A stretch of DNA of 64,000 nucleotides from Cronobacter malonaticus LMG 23826. GTDB lineage: Bacteria > Pseudomonadota > Gammaproteobacteria > Enterobacterales > Enterobacteriaceae. Below the pieces are notes generated by a model that made no database searches, was not told the DNA's origin, and saw nothing but the letters and a program-made list of their open reading frames with translations. Every line of letters starts with the position of its first letter. The stretch's first letter is position 1. This document shows positions 43,570 through 51,098 of the stretch, piece by piece. Location: NCBI RefSeq assembly GCF_001277215.2, contig NZ_CP013940.1, forward strand, positions 4,092,001 through 4,156,000, given 5' to 3'. Made by a program: the position numbers and the translations under genes.

Positions 43570-44319
43570 TTAGTTGATAATCATCGCTTTTTCCGAGGGC
43601 AGACTGGTAAAGCGCATCAGGCGCGTATCCGGGCTGGTGCTGCGTTTGCGCATGTCCGGCAGGCTGCGCCAGCCCTGTATGCTGTCATATTCCCACAGAT
43701 AGAGCTTTTCAATGGCGGGCGATACCGCTACCGTCCAGATTAATACGTCTTCAGCATCACACGCCGCTTCCACCTGCGGGAACTGTGCCACACGCAGCTT
43801 GCCTGAACCCGGCAACAGCTGAAAGTGCTGGCCGTCATCGTTCTGCTGGCCTGTCAGCTTCAGCAGGCTGCGGCGCAGCGTTACCAGCTGGGTACGCGCT
43901 TCCTGTGGATCATTTTGATTATCGACCCAGATAGTTTCATTTTTGCTAAGCGTATGGCCGGTTTGCGGTGCGAGAGGGTGCGTAAACGTGCGAGTGGCGG
44001 GCTGTAGTTCCATATCCAGCCCACAACAGCCTTCGGTGGTAATCGCCACACCCAGCATATTGCCGGTATGGGCGAGAGAAAAATCCGCAAGCCCTGGGTC
44101 GGTAAAGCGCGGGCGGCCCTGCTCGTTGACCACGATTTCCGGCAGCACAGGAATGCCATACAGCATAAATACCAGCTCGGCCAGCAGCGATCGCGACGCC
44201 AGAAAACGGCTGCGGCGGTGCTCCGGCAGGTGTTGCGCGGCTTTCAGCGTGTCGGCTGAGAGCCTGGGGGAGATACTGAGTTCGGGGCCAAGCGTCCTTC
44301 TTGCAAAATGCGTTGCCAT
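43570..44319 (-). CDS. yieE: Sfp-type phosphopantetheinyl transferase YieE (AcpT-like)
   Basis: The start at 44319 (MATHFARR) gives 249 aa, as in E. coli; GGAG lies 10 nt upstream. The Mg-binding motif of the 4'-phosphopantetheinyl transferase superfamily is GLDMEL (100-105, Asp102/Glu104). The usual second KE motif is weak. It probably transfers phosphopantetheine to a carrier protein; its partner is unknown. Confidence 0.85.
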   Translation of the reverse strand: MATHFARRTLGPELSISPRLSADTLKAAQHLPEHRRSRFLASRSLLAELVFMLYGIPVLPEIVVNEQGRPRFTDPGLADFSLAHTGNMLGVAITTEGCCGLDMELQPATRTFTHPLAPQTGHTLSKNETIWVDNQNDPQEARTQLVTLRRSLLKLTGQQNDDGQHFQLLPGSGKLRVAQFPQVEAACDAEDVLIWTVAVSPAIEKLYLWEYDSIQGWRSLPDMRKRSTSPDTRLMRFTSLPSEKAMIIN

Positions 44320-44532
44320 TTTCCACTCCATGATAATGGTCAGTAAGGGGTAATTATCGAAACGATAAATGCGTAATCTGCAACTCATCAGCCCGATAGT
44401 GTTTAGGTTTTAATGCCTAATGCAGACGCTGAAAAGTACTCTGTACGGACTTTTACAAAATTATCGCACGGTATGGGCAGCCTGCCTGCCTCAACGCGAC
44501 TTCCTGCGCTCTCAGGACAGTCCTGAAGCCGC

Positions 44533-45393
44533 TCAGGCGGTCAGTGGGATCTCTGGCAGATGCACCACATTGTTATAGAACGATTCCAGATCGTGTTCAG
44601 TCAGGATCGGCTCTTTCATTATCAGGTGCACATCAAGGATATCTTCAAAATCCGGCAGAATGGTCAGGCCGTTCGTCTGCGCCAGATCCTGAGAAATAAT
44701 GCCGATGCTGCTAAAGCTTTTCATCAGGGAAACGGTAATCAGCTCGCTGCAGGAGAAAATCACGCTGGCCTCCTGAAGCAGCGGCTTATGGCGAGCGGTG
44801 AATTTATCAAAGCTTGATGAGTACGGGCACTCGGCCAGCGGCTGTACCAGCGTGGTGGCAGCGGCGGCGCTGTCTGCCGAGCAGGCGGCAATCACCTTAA
44901 TATGCAGCCCGGTTAATTTTATTCTGTAGAAGCCGGGCGGTACATTGCCGCCCAGTACCACCGCGATGTCGGTTTCGTCCTTGGCGATTTTCACCAGGTT
45001 TTCCGGCGATTCGGACGTGCTGAAAATCACGCTGTAGTCGCTCAGTTTGTCGATCATGAAGTTAATGATTTTCTTGTTGGTATCGACGGAGAAGGTGCTG
45101 TTTAGCGCGATGCGAATCGGGGTGGTGGTGCTTTTCTTAAGCTGTTCGGCTTTAAGACGCAGGTGCTCGGAAGTTTTGACGACATTCATAATATAGGGCA
45201 GTAAATCCTTACCCTCAGTGGTTAGTACCACGCCTTTATTATTGCGATTAAATATTTTAAAACCGAAATATTCTTCCGCTTTGTTAAGCTGCGCCGCCAG
45301 CGCCTGAATGGTGATATTCGCCTCTTCTGCGGCGCAGGTTAACGAACCCATCTGCGCGGTTTTTAGCAGATTCCTCAAAACTTTAATATCCAT
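44533..45393 (-). CDS. LysR-type regulator divergent from the dioxygenase operon
   Basis: The 286-aa protein has an N-terminal LysR HTH (about 1-60, TCAAEEANITIQALAAQLNKAEE) and a type 2 periplasmic-binding-like effector domain. It is not YidZ, the LysR protein near this spot in E. coli. It is divergent from the operon at 45623 with a 229-bp gap, the usual layout for a LysR regulator of its neighbour. The gap is AT-rich, with an ATCAATTGAT palindrome near 45445-45455. Regulation of the operon and the effector are inferences. Confidence 0.85.
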   Translation of the reverse strand: MDIKVLRNLLKTAQMGSLTCAAEEANITIQALAAQLNKAEEYFGFKIFNRNNKGVVLTTEGKDLLPYIMNVVKTSEHLRLKAEQLKKSTTTPIRIALNSTFSVDTNKKIINFMIDKLSDYSVIFSTSESPENLVKIAKDETDIAVVLGGNVPPGFYRIKLTGLHIKVIAACSADSAAAATTLVQPLAECPYSSSFDKFTARHKPLLQEASVIFSCSELITVSLMKSFSSIGIISQDLAQTNGLTILPDFEDILDVHLIMKEPILTEHDLESFYNNVVHLPEIPLTA

Positions 45394-45622
45394 ATGTCAC
45401 CCCATGACGTGCCGGTCTTCTCTTTATATCAACCGCCATAAGAATGATCAATTGATACGCGGTCATTACGCTGGCCGAAAACTCCGGTTTTACCTGTTTT
45501 TTCGGTCAGAAAGACCTTAAGCCGCCCTGCTTAAAATGATTATTAAGGTGACTGAAAAAGAATTGAATATAAATAACTTAATTAACTGGTAGTTTAACAC
45601 AAAACCTCCCCACCCACCCTAG

Positions 45623-46384
45623 ATGAATATAGAATATATGTTACAGCTCAATAAAAATATCGGCGATGACCTGAGAAAAAATAAAGCGGTAAATGTTCTG
45701 GGTTTAGATTTCTCACTGACCGGCGGATTTAGCGACTTCGTTAAATTTACGCAAAGCTGGGAAACGATGGGCATTGATAAATTCTATGGTCAGGCCGATC
45801 GCGGAACGCGTTATCGCCGTTACAGCGATTTTGATTACAACCCGGTCACTAAAACATTAACGCCGCTCGGCCATCGCGCGTATGAACAGTCAGTCGAGCA
45901 TAATAAATATGTTGGCGGTATTGAGCGTCACTTCGATGACATCACCACTGAGGTATTACATTCGCCGGTATTGCGCTCGCTGGTGGAGCTGGATTTCAAC
46001 GTCTATAAAGAAGTGCTGCCGCCGGAACTGCATAATGAAGTCTGGCAGTGTCAGATTCATCAAATTCGTATCGAAATTAAGCCTGGCTGCGAGCTGGAAA
46101 TTACGCCAGAAGGTATCCACTGCGATGGTTATCCCTTCAGCGGCGTGCACTTCTGGGGCCGTCACAATGTCGAAGGCGCTATGAGCCAGGTCTTTAAGAA
46201 AGACGGTACGCTGGTGGATTCAGGCACCTATCGCAATATTCTCGACACCACCTTTTTCCTTGACCGTGAAATGTTGCATTACGTGACCAGCGCGTTTAAC
46301 CCGACAGAAGACGCGATGGGCTTTCGTCAGATTATCGCCGTTTCGTTTTCAAAGCCGGGGACGGAATATGATATCATCAAATAA
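45623..46384 (+). CDS. 2-oxoglutarate/Fe(II) dioxygenase, amino-acid hydroxylase type
   Basis: The 253-aa protein resembles the 2OG-Fe dioxygenase family (Pfam PF10014) that includes the Bacillus thuringiensis isoleucine dioxygenase. The iron ligands are likely His166 and Asp168 (GIHCDG) and His219 (MLHYVTS); Arg235 (GFRQIIAV) fits the 2OG carboxylate contact. Such enzymes hydroxylate free aliphatic amino acids while decarboxylating 2-oxoglutarate. The end overlaps the next gene by 17 nt. No Shine-Dalgarno is visible before ATG 45623; an in-frame ATG five codons later is another possible start. Codon use in the first third is more AT-rich than in neighbours. The substrate is inferred from the AzlCD partners. 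Confidence 0.8.
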   Translation: MNIEYMLQLNKNIGDDLRKNKAVNVLGLDFSLTGGFSDFVKFTQSWETMGIDKFYGQADRGTRYRRYSDFDYNPVTKTLTPLGHRAYEQSVEHNKYVGGIERHFDDITTEVLHSPVLRSLVELDFNVYKEVLPPELHNEVWQCQIHQIRIEIKPGCELEITPEGIHCDGYPFSGVHFWGRHNVEGAMSQVFKKDGTLVDSGTYRNILDTTFFLDREMLHYVTSAFNPTEDAMGFRQIIAVSFSKPGTEYDIIK

Positions 46385-46850
46385 ACTCCAGCTTGTTTCT
46401 TCTGACGCTGAAAAAAACACGGCACCGGATGGATTAGTTATTTCTAAAGCGACTATTAACGACGCCTGCAATATCGTCAGCTTTTTAAAATTCTTTAAAG
46501 AGGTGGCGTTTTGTGAATGGCAGGATGAAGAGCATATTCGCAAAATTGTCGCGGCAGAGAATGCCCGCTGTTATTTAGCGAAAGACCAGAATGGCGTCCT
46601 GGTGGGCGCCATTATTGGCGGTATGCTCGGCACGCGCGCCACGCTAAACCATATTGCCATTTCGCCCATTTTCAGAAATAACAAAATTGGCACAGTGCTG
46701 ACAAAAACCATTCTGAATGATTTTTATCTGAGCGGTATTAAACGTGTCTTTCTGTTTATTGAAGATAAAAACCAGGTCGCGTTCAAATTCTGGCGCTCCC
46801 AGGGTTTTCAACCGACCACAGGAGAAACGACGTGCGAACTGGATCTTTAA
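46368..46850 (+). CDS. GNAT-family N-acetyltransferase
   Basis: The 160-aa protein has the GNAT fold. Motif A, which binds the acetyl-CoA pyrophosphate, is HIAISPIFRNNKIGT (95-109, with RxxKIGT in place of Q/RxxGxG/A), and motif B is NQVAFKFWRSQGF (135-147). It overlaps both the dioxygenase and azlC genes, so all are translated as a unit. It may acetylate the hydroxylated amino acid or its amino group; the real substrate is unknown. Confidence 0.8.
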   Translation: MISSNKLQLVSSDAEKNTAPDGLVISKATINDACNIVSFLKFFKEVAFCEWQDEEHIRKIVAAENARCYLAKDQNGVLVGAIIGGMLGTRATLNHIAISPIFRNNKIGTVLTKTILNDFYLSGIKRVFLFIEDKNQVAFKFWRSQGFQPTTGETTCELDL

Positions 46851-47554
46851 AAAACCTGAATTACGCCGAGCGTGGCGATGTTAAAGAGAGCCTGCTGAAT
46901 GCCTCGCCGATTATGGCGGGGTATTTCGTCGTCGCGTTTGTCTTCGGCGTGATGTGTCTCAACGCCGGACTGCCCGTCTGGTTCCCGGCGGCGATGTGTT
47001 TGTTCGTCTACGCGGGTACCGCGCAATTCGCCGCGCTGGCGCTGCTCACCTCGGGCGCGTCACTGCTGCCTATTGTGCTCTCGACGCTGCTCATCAATTC
47101 CCGACATATTTTGATGTCGATGTATATGTCGAAGAAACTTGGCCCTGTCGGCATGTCCGGGCTGAAAAAGTCTCTCTATGCCTTCGGGCTTACCGATGAA
47201 TCCTTCGCGATGCACAGCCAGCGCCTGGAGAGCCGCATCGCGACGACGGCGAGTTACCTGCTGAGCTTCAACGCTTTTTGTCATGTCTCCTGGATTACGG
47301 GGGGGTTTGCGGGCGCGGTGGCCTCGGAATATCTGGCGAAATTCATCAGCTTCAAGCTCGATTACGCGCTCACGGCCATGATGTTATTTGTGCTGGTCGC
47401 GCTCTGTAATACCACCGGTAAGCGCATCGTCGCGCTGGTCTCTGTTGCGACCACGATTGGTATGAACTTTATCCATATTTCACCGTTGAACGTCTTTGTG
47501 GCGACGGCGGTCGGTTGCGGAGTCGGCGTATGTCTCAAGAAATCTTCCTCCTGA
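46832..47554 (+). CDS. azlC: AzlC-family branched-chain amino-acid exporter, large subunit
   Basis: The start is GTG 46832 with AGGAGA 7 nt upstream, giving 240 aa. It has about seven membrane segments and AzlC hallmarks: VYAGTAQFAAL, NSRHILMSMYM and TDESFA. AzlC needs the small subunit AzlD, encoded next with a 25-nt overlap. The family (E. coli YgaZ, C. glutamicum BrnF) exports valine, isoleucine, leucine and methionine. Confidence 0.92.
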   Translation: MRTGSLKNLNYAERGDVKESLLNASPIMAGYFVVAFVFGVMCLNAGLPVWFPAAMCLFVYAGTAQFAALALLTSGASLLPIVLSTLLINSRHILMSMYMSKKLGPVGMSGLKKSLYAFGLTDESFAMHSQRLESRIATTASYLLSFNAFCHVSWITGGFAGAVASEYLAKFISFKLDYALTAMMLFVLVALCNTTGKRIVALVSVATTIGMNFIHISPLNVFVATAVGCGVGVCLKKSSS

Positions 47555-47856
47555 TTGTCATTTTCTCAATGATGGCGGTGACGTTTGCGATTCGACTCAT
47601 CCCGCTGCATTTAAGCCCGGAGCGCACGCCGCGCTTTATTAACGCGGTGATTGAGTACATTCCGGCCGCGGTCATTTCCAGCATCACGATCCCGGCGCTG
47701 TGCTTTCCGCAAAACGCAGGGTTCAGTTTATATAACGCCAGCGTGCTGGCGGCGTTGCCCGTCGTATTCGTCGCCTGGTTTACGAAGAACTTAATTGTCA
47801 GCGTGGTGGTGGGCGTTATCTGTCAGGTACTCGCCAGCCATTTTCTTTTTGGATAA
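47530..47856 (+). CDS. azlD: AzlD-family branched-chain amino-acid exporter, small subunit
   Basis: The start ATG 47530 has GGAG upstream and gives 108 aa with about four membrane segments; a TTG five codons earlier is less likely. Family features include FAIRLIPL near the N-terminus and PAAVISSITIPAL in the middle. It is the partner of AzlC. Confidence 0.9.
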   Translation: MSQEIFLLIVIFSMMAVTFAIRLIPLHLSPERTPRFINAVIEYIPAAVISSITIPALCFPQNAGFSLYNASVLAALPVVFVAWFTKNLIVSVVVGVICQVLASHFLFG

Positions 47857-47896
47857 TTCACCGCTTCGGCGTACGGATAAAGGATCGACGCTATTA

Positions 47897-48811
47897 ATGA
47901 AACGTATTGCCTGCGTGGCCTGCCTTGATCCGAAATTTTCTGTGCATGCGCATACTTTTTTACGTGCCGTGGTGCTCGCCAGACATGGACAGCTGGTAAA
48001 AGAGGCGCAGATCAGACTATTTGACGACGGCGGCAGTCGGGAGGGCGCGCTACGCGCCGCGCGGGAAATAGCGGCCTGGGGCGCGGACGCTGTCGTCGGG
48101 CATTATGTCTCTTCCGCGGCCGCCGCTGCTGCGCCTGAATACGCCAGACGTGGCGTGCCGCTGTTTCTGCCCGCCGCGACCGCCAGCCATCTGACGCGCA
48201 ACGAAACGACATGGCGGCTCTGCGATAGCGATGCCGACTATGTCGCCTGGCTGAAAGAGCGTGTCACACAGGCGCAGTGGCAGGTCGCCACACCCGAACA
48301 TGACGGCTCGCTGCATGGCATCAGCGTGTCGGAACAACTGGCGGCAGCGCTGCCGATTACGCCCTATGGCCCGACGCGGATATTTTCAGGCCGCTACGCC
48401 GCGTCGGTTCGCTACGCCATTCGCTGGGCGCATATTGAACTGCCCGGGCGGTTGATTCTGACAGACGACGCGGGTTCACCCGCGCTGGTGCCGGATTTGC
48501 TGGCGCACGGTATCGATCCTAATCAGCACGAGATCCTGATTGCGGGCATTAGTCCGCACCCGGCGGGTGAGATAGCCCATGTAGTACGCCAGACCTGGCA
48601 GCGGCGCTGGGGCGGCGAACCAGGCGCGTACCTGTGGGAAACGCTGGCGGCGATTCAGACGGCGGCGGCGTTTCCGCACATTCCCGCCCAAACGGTACTG
48701 GGGCCGCTGCGCTTCGATGCGAGGCGCGAGAGCCGCCCTAGTCATTTTCGCCTCTGGCAGGTCACGCGCCAGGGCTTTATCGCTTATCAGCCCGTACCGG
48801 AGACGATATGA
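47897..48811 (+). CDS. Amino-acid-binding-fold protein without a signal peptide
   Basis: The 304-aa protein has the type I periplasmic-binding fold of branched-chain amino-acid/amide receptors (LivJ/AmiC type): DDGGSREGALRAAREIAAWGADAVVG, then PLFLPAATASHLT. The start at 47897 gives no signal peptide, and no permease or ATPase genes are near. It may be a cytoplasmic ligand sensor like AmiC, or a component that has lost export. It is the last gene of the operon, 40 nt after azlD. Its ligand could be the operon's product; this is inference. Confidence 0.7.
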   Translation: MKRIACVACLDPKFSVHAHTFLRAVVLARHGQLVKEAQIRLFDDGGSREGALRAAREIAAWGADAVVGHYVSSAAAAAAPEYARRGVPLFLPAATASHLTRNETTWRLCDSDADYVAWLKERVTQAQWQVATPEHDGSLHGISVSEQLAAALPITPYGPTRIFSGRYAASVRYAIRWAHIELPGRLILTDDAGSPALVPDLLAHGIDPNQHEILIAGISPHPAGEIAHVVRQTWQRRWGGEPGAYLWETLAAIQTAAAFPHIPAQTVLGPLRFDARRESRPSHFRLWQVTRQGFIAYQPVPETI

Positions 48812-48870
48812 CATCGCGCTGTGCACTGACTGGCGCTTCACCCTTACCCATCTGACGACACGAGGAATTT

Positions 48871-49269
48871 ATGTCAAACCTTGAGCAACTGGCGTATTAC
48901 CAGAAAAAACTCTCCTTTGAAGCCGATTCATGGGATCTCTACCTCGCGCTTAATGCCGGGGAAAATATTGTTGTCGTGGATGGCCGTAGTGAAGAGGCGT
49001 ACCAGCGCGAGCATATTCCGGGCGCGATTAACCTGCCGCATAAAGCGCTGTGTTTTAACAACACCGCGGAACTGGATAAATCCAAAGTCTATATCTGCTA
49101 TTGCGATGGTATCGGCTGCAACGGCTCGACCAAAACCGCGATGAAACTGCTGACGTTAGGGTTCCAGGTGAAAGAGCTTATCGGCGGGCTGGACTGGTGG
49201 AAACGCGATGGCTACGCCACCGAAGGCCATCAGGGCCGCGACGGTACGCCGGTCAGCTGCGGCTGCTGA
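48871..49269 (+). CDS. Single-domain rhodanese-like protein
   Basis: The 132-aa protein is one rhodanese domain with VVDGRSEEAYQREHIPGAINLPH near the start. The active loop is YCDGIGCNGSTK: Cys78 is the probable persulfide cysteine, and Cys83 in the same loop is unusual. The C-terminus ends SCGC, which could bind metal or form a disulfide. GAGGAA lies before the ATG, 59 nt after the preceding gene. Sulfur transfer is likely; its partner is unknown. Confidence 0.85.
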   Translation: MSNLEQLAYYQKKLSFEADSWDLYLALNAGENIVVVDGRSEEAYQREHIPGAINLPHKALCFNNTAELDKSKVYICYCDGIGCNGSTKTAMKLLTLGFQVKELIGGLDWWKRDGYATEGHQGRDGTPVSCGC

Positions 49270-49481
49270 TATAAAAAGCGTGGTGCTGCGGTGAGAAGAA
49301 GCACCACGGAAAAATTCATGGAGAACGGCTGACAATGCCGTTCTTTTTTTGCCTGAACCATGCTGCTAACCACCGTTTCATCAAGATTAGCAGCGACGAA
49401 CCAGACGAATAGTCCACCCAGAACCAATACGGTGACAACCAGCAGAACGGACCATTTCAGAGCTTTTAATCCCATCGTCAT
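49230..49481 (-). CDS. Possible small membrane protein
   Basis: An 83-codon frame starts with a good ribosome site (AGGGG, 7 nt spacing) and encodes a clear membrane segment (about 9-31: WSVLLVVTVLVLGGLFVWFVAA). The C-terminal half runs antisense through the rhodanese terminator and 40 nt into that gene, and looks non-native. The N-terminal part may be real, with the true 3' end lost or shifted. It resembles no family I know. It lies where E. coli has tnaC but shows no similarity to it. Confidence 0.4.
   Translation of the reverse strand: MTMGLKALKWSVLLVVTVLVLGGLFVWFVAANLDETVVSSMVQAKKERHCQPFSMNFSVVLLLTAAPRFLYQQPQLTGVPSRP
49323..49350 (+). terminator. Terminator downstream of the rhodanese gene
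   Basis: GAACGGC...GCCGTTC stem (49323-49343) followed by T7. Another hairpin GTGGTGCT/AGCACCAC lies before it at about 49280-49309. Confidence 0.88.
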
Positions 49482-49570
49482 TTATTTGCCCCTGTAAATG
49501 AAAGCGATGTACCTGTATGGGTAATGACGTTAACGACAACCGATATAAAAGTGCACCATTGATGATAAAA

Positions 49571-49601
49571 AACCCGCATTAACAAGCTGTTAATGCGGGT
49601 T
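49571..49601 (-). terminator. Terminator of mnmE
   Basis: AACCCGCATTAA pairs with TTAATGCGGGTT around a short loop, with a T-run on the minus strand (A's at 49567-49572). It lies 33 nt after the mnmE stop. Confidence 0.9.
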
Positions 49602-49633
49602 AGTGGATGCTTACTAATCAGGCGAAGCGGGCG

Positions 49634-50998
49634 TTATTTACCAATACAGAAGCTGGAGAAAATACGGCCCAGAAGGTCGTCGGAGGTGAATTCACCGGTG
49701 ATCTCGCTTAACGCCTGCTGCGCCAGACGCAGCTCTTCGGCCAGCAGTTCGCCAGCCCACGCGCCCAGCAGCTGCGCTTTGCCCTGTTGTAGGTGGTTCG
49801 CCGCGTCTTCCAGCGCCTGGAGATGACGACGGCGCGCCAGGAAGCCGCCTTCCATGCTGGTATCAAACCCCATGCTTTGCTTCAGATGATTGCGTAGCAC
49901 GTCCACGCCCTCATTGGTGCGCGCCGAAAGGCGGATAAGTGAGTGACCATTCACTTCGCTTAAGCCGGGCTGTTCGCCGGTCACGTCCGCTTTATTACGC
50001 ACCACGGTGATCGGCAGTTTCGCGGGCAGACGGGCGATAAAATCGGGCCAGATTTGCGCGGGGTCAGTGGCGTCGGTCGTCGTGCCGTCAACCATAAACA
50101 GCACGCGGTCGGCCTGTTCGATTTCCTGCCAGGCGCGCTCAATGCCGATGCGCTCCACTTCATCGCTCGCCTCGCGCAGACCGGCGGTATCGATGATGTG
50201 CAGCGGCATGCCGTCGATGTGAATATGCTCGCGCAGCACGTCGCGGGTCGTGCCCGCGATATCCGTCACAATCGCCGCCTCGCGGCCCGCCAGCGCGTTC
50301 AGCAGGCTCGATTTGCCCGCGTTCGGACGGCCGGCAATCACCACTTTCATCCCTTCGCGCAGCAGGCTGCCCTGACGCGCTTCGGCGCGTACCGCGTCGA
50401 GATCGCCGATGACCTCGTTAAGCTGCGCCTCGATTTTGCCGTCGGAGAGAAAGTCGATCTCCTCATCGGGGAAATCGATAGCCGCTTCGACAAAAATGCG
50501 CAGGTGCGTCAGCGCTTCAACAAGATGGTTCACACGCGCGGAGAACGCGCCCTGCAGGGAATTCAGCGCCGAACGCGCCGCCTGTTCAGAGCTGGCGTCA
50601 ATCAGATCGGCGATGGCTTCCGCCTGGGCGAGATCGAGCTTGTCGTTGAGAAACGCCCGCTCGGAGAATTCGCCAGGCCGCGCGATACGCACGCCGGGCA
50701 GGGTGAGGATGCGCTTTAACAGCAGATCCAGAATCACCGGGCCGCCGTGGCCCTGCAGCTCCAGCACATCTTCGCCGGTAAAGGAGTTCGGGCCAGGGAA
50801 CCACAGCGCGATGCCCTGATCGAGCGCGGTGCCGTCCGCGTCTTTAAACGGCAGATAGTCGGCATAGCGCGCTTTCGGCAGCTTGCCGAGCACGGCCTGC
50901 GCCACGTCCCGCGCCTGTTGGCCGGAGACGCGAAGAATGCCCACGCCGCCGCGTCCGGGAGGCGTCGCCTGGGCGACAATAGTGTCGTTATGGCTCAT
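49634..50998 (-). CDS. mnmE: tRNA modification GTPase MnmE (TrmE)
   Basis: The start [10 protein letters not shown] at 50998 gives 454 aa, as in E. coli. It has an N-terminal formyl-THF-binding domain, a helical domain with an inserted G domain (Walker A GRPNAGKS, switch [16 protein letters not shown]) and the C-terminal CIGK with the essential Cys. It works with MnmG in making cmnm5U34 in tRNA. Confidence 0.98.
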   Translation of the reverse strand: MSHNDTIVAQATPPGRGGVGILRVSGQQARDVAQAVLGKLPKARYADYLPFKDADGTALDQGIALWFPGPNSFTGEDVLELQGHGGPVILDLLLKRILTLPGVRIARPGEFSERAFLNDKLDLAQAEAIADLIDASSEQAARSALNSLQGAFSARVNHLVEALTHLRIFVEAAIDFPDEEIDFLSDGKIEAQLNEVIGDLDAVRAEARQGSLLREGMKVVIAGRPNAGKSSLLNALAGREAAIVTDIAGTTRDVLREHIHIDGMPLHIIDTAGLREASDEVERIGIERAWQEIEQADRVLFMVDGTTTDATDPAQIWPDFIARLPAKLPITVVRNKADVTGEQPGLSEVNGHSLIRLSARTNEGVDVLRNHLKQSMGFDTSMEGGFLARRRHLQALEDAANHLQQGKAQLLGAWAGELLAEELRLAQQALSEITGEFTSDDLLGRIFSSFCIGK

Positions 50999-51098
50999 GG
51001 TCTTTCTGTCACTCTGTCTGGCGGGGCGTTTTACCTGCCCCACGTAAAGAAAAAGGCGGTCATCAGACCGCCTTCCATTTTAGCGTTGCCCTGAAGAA

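Noticed and set aside
49230..49481. Small ORF before mnmE as a tnaC leader peptide
   Set aside because: It lacks the conserved Trp and the downstream tnaAB genes, and encodes a membrane helix instead.
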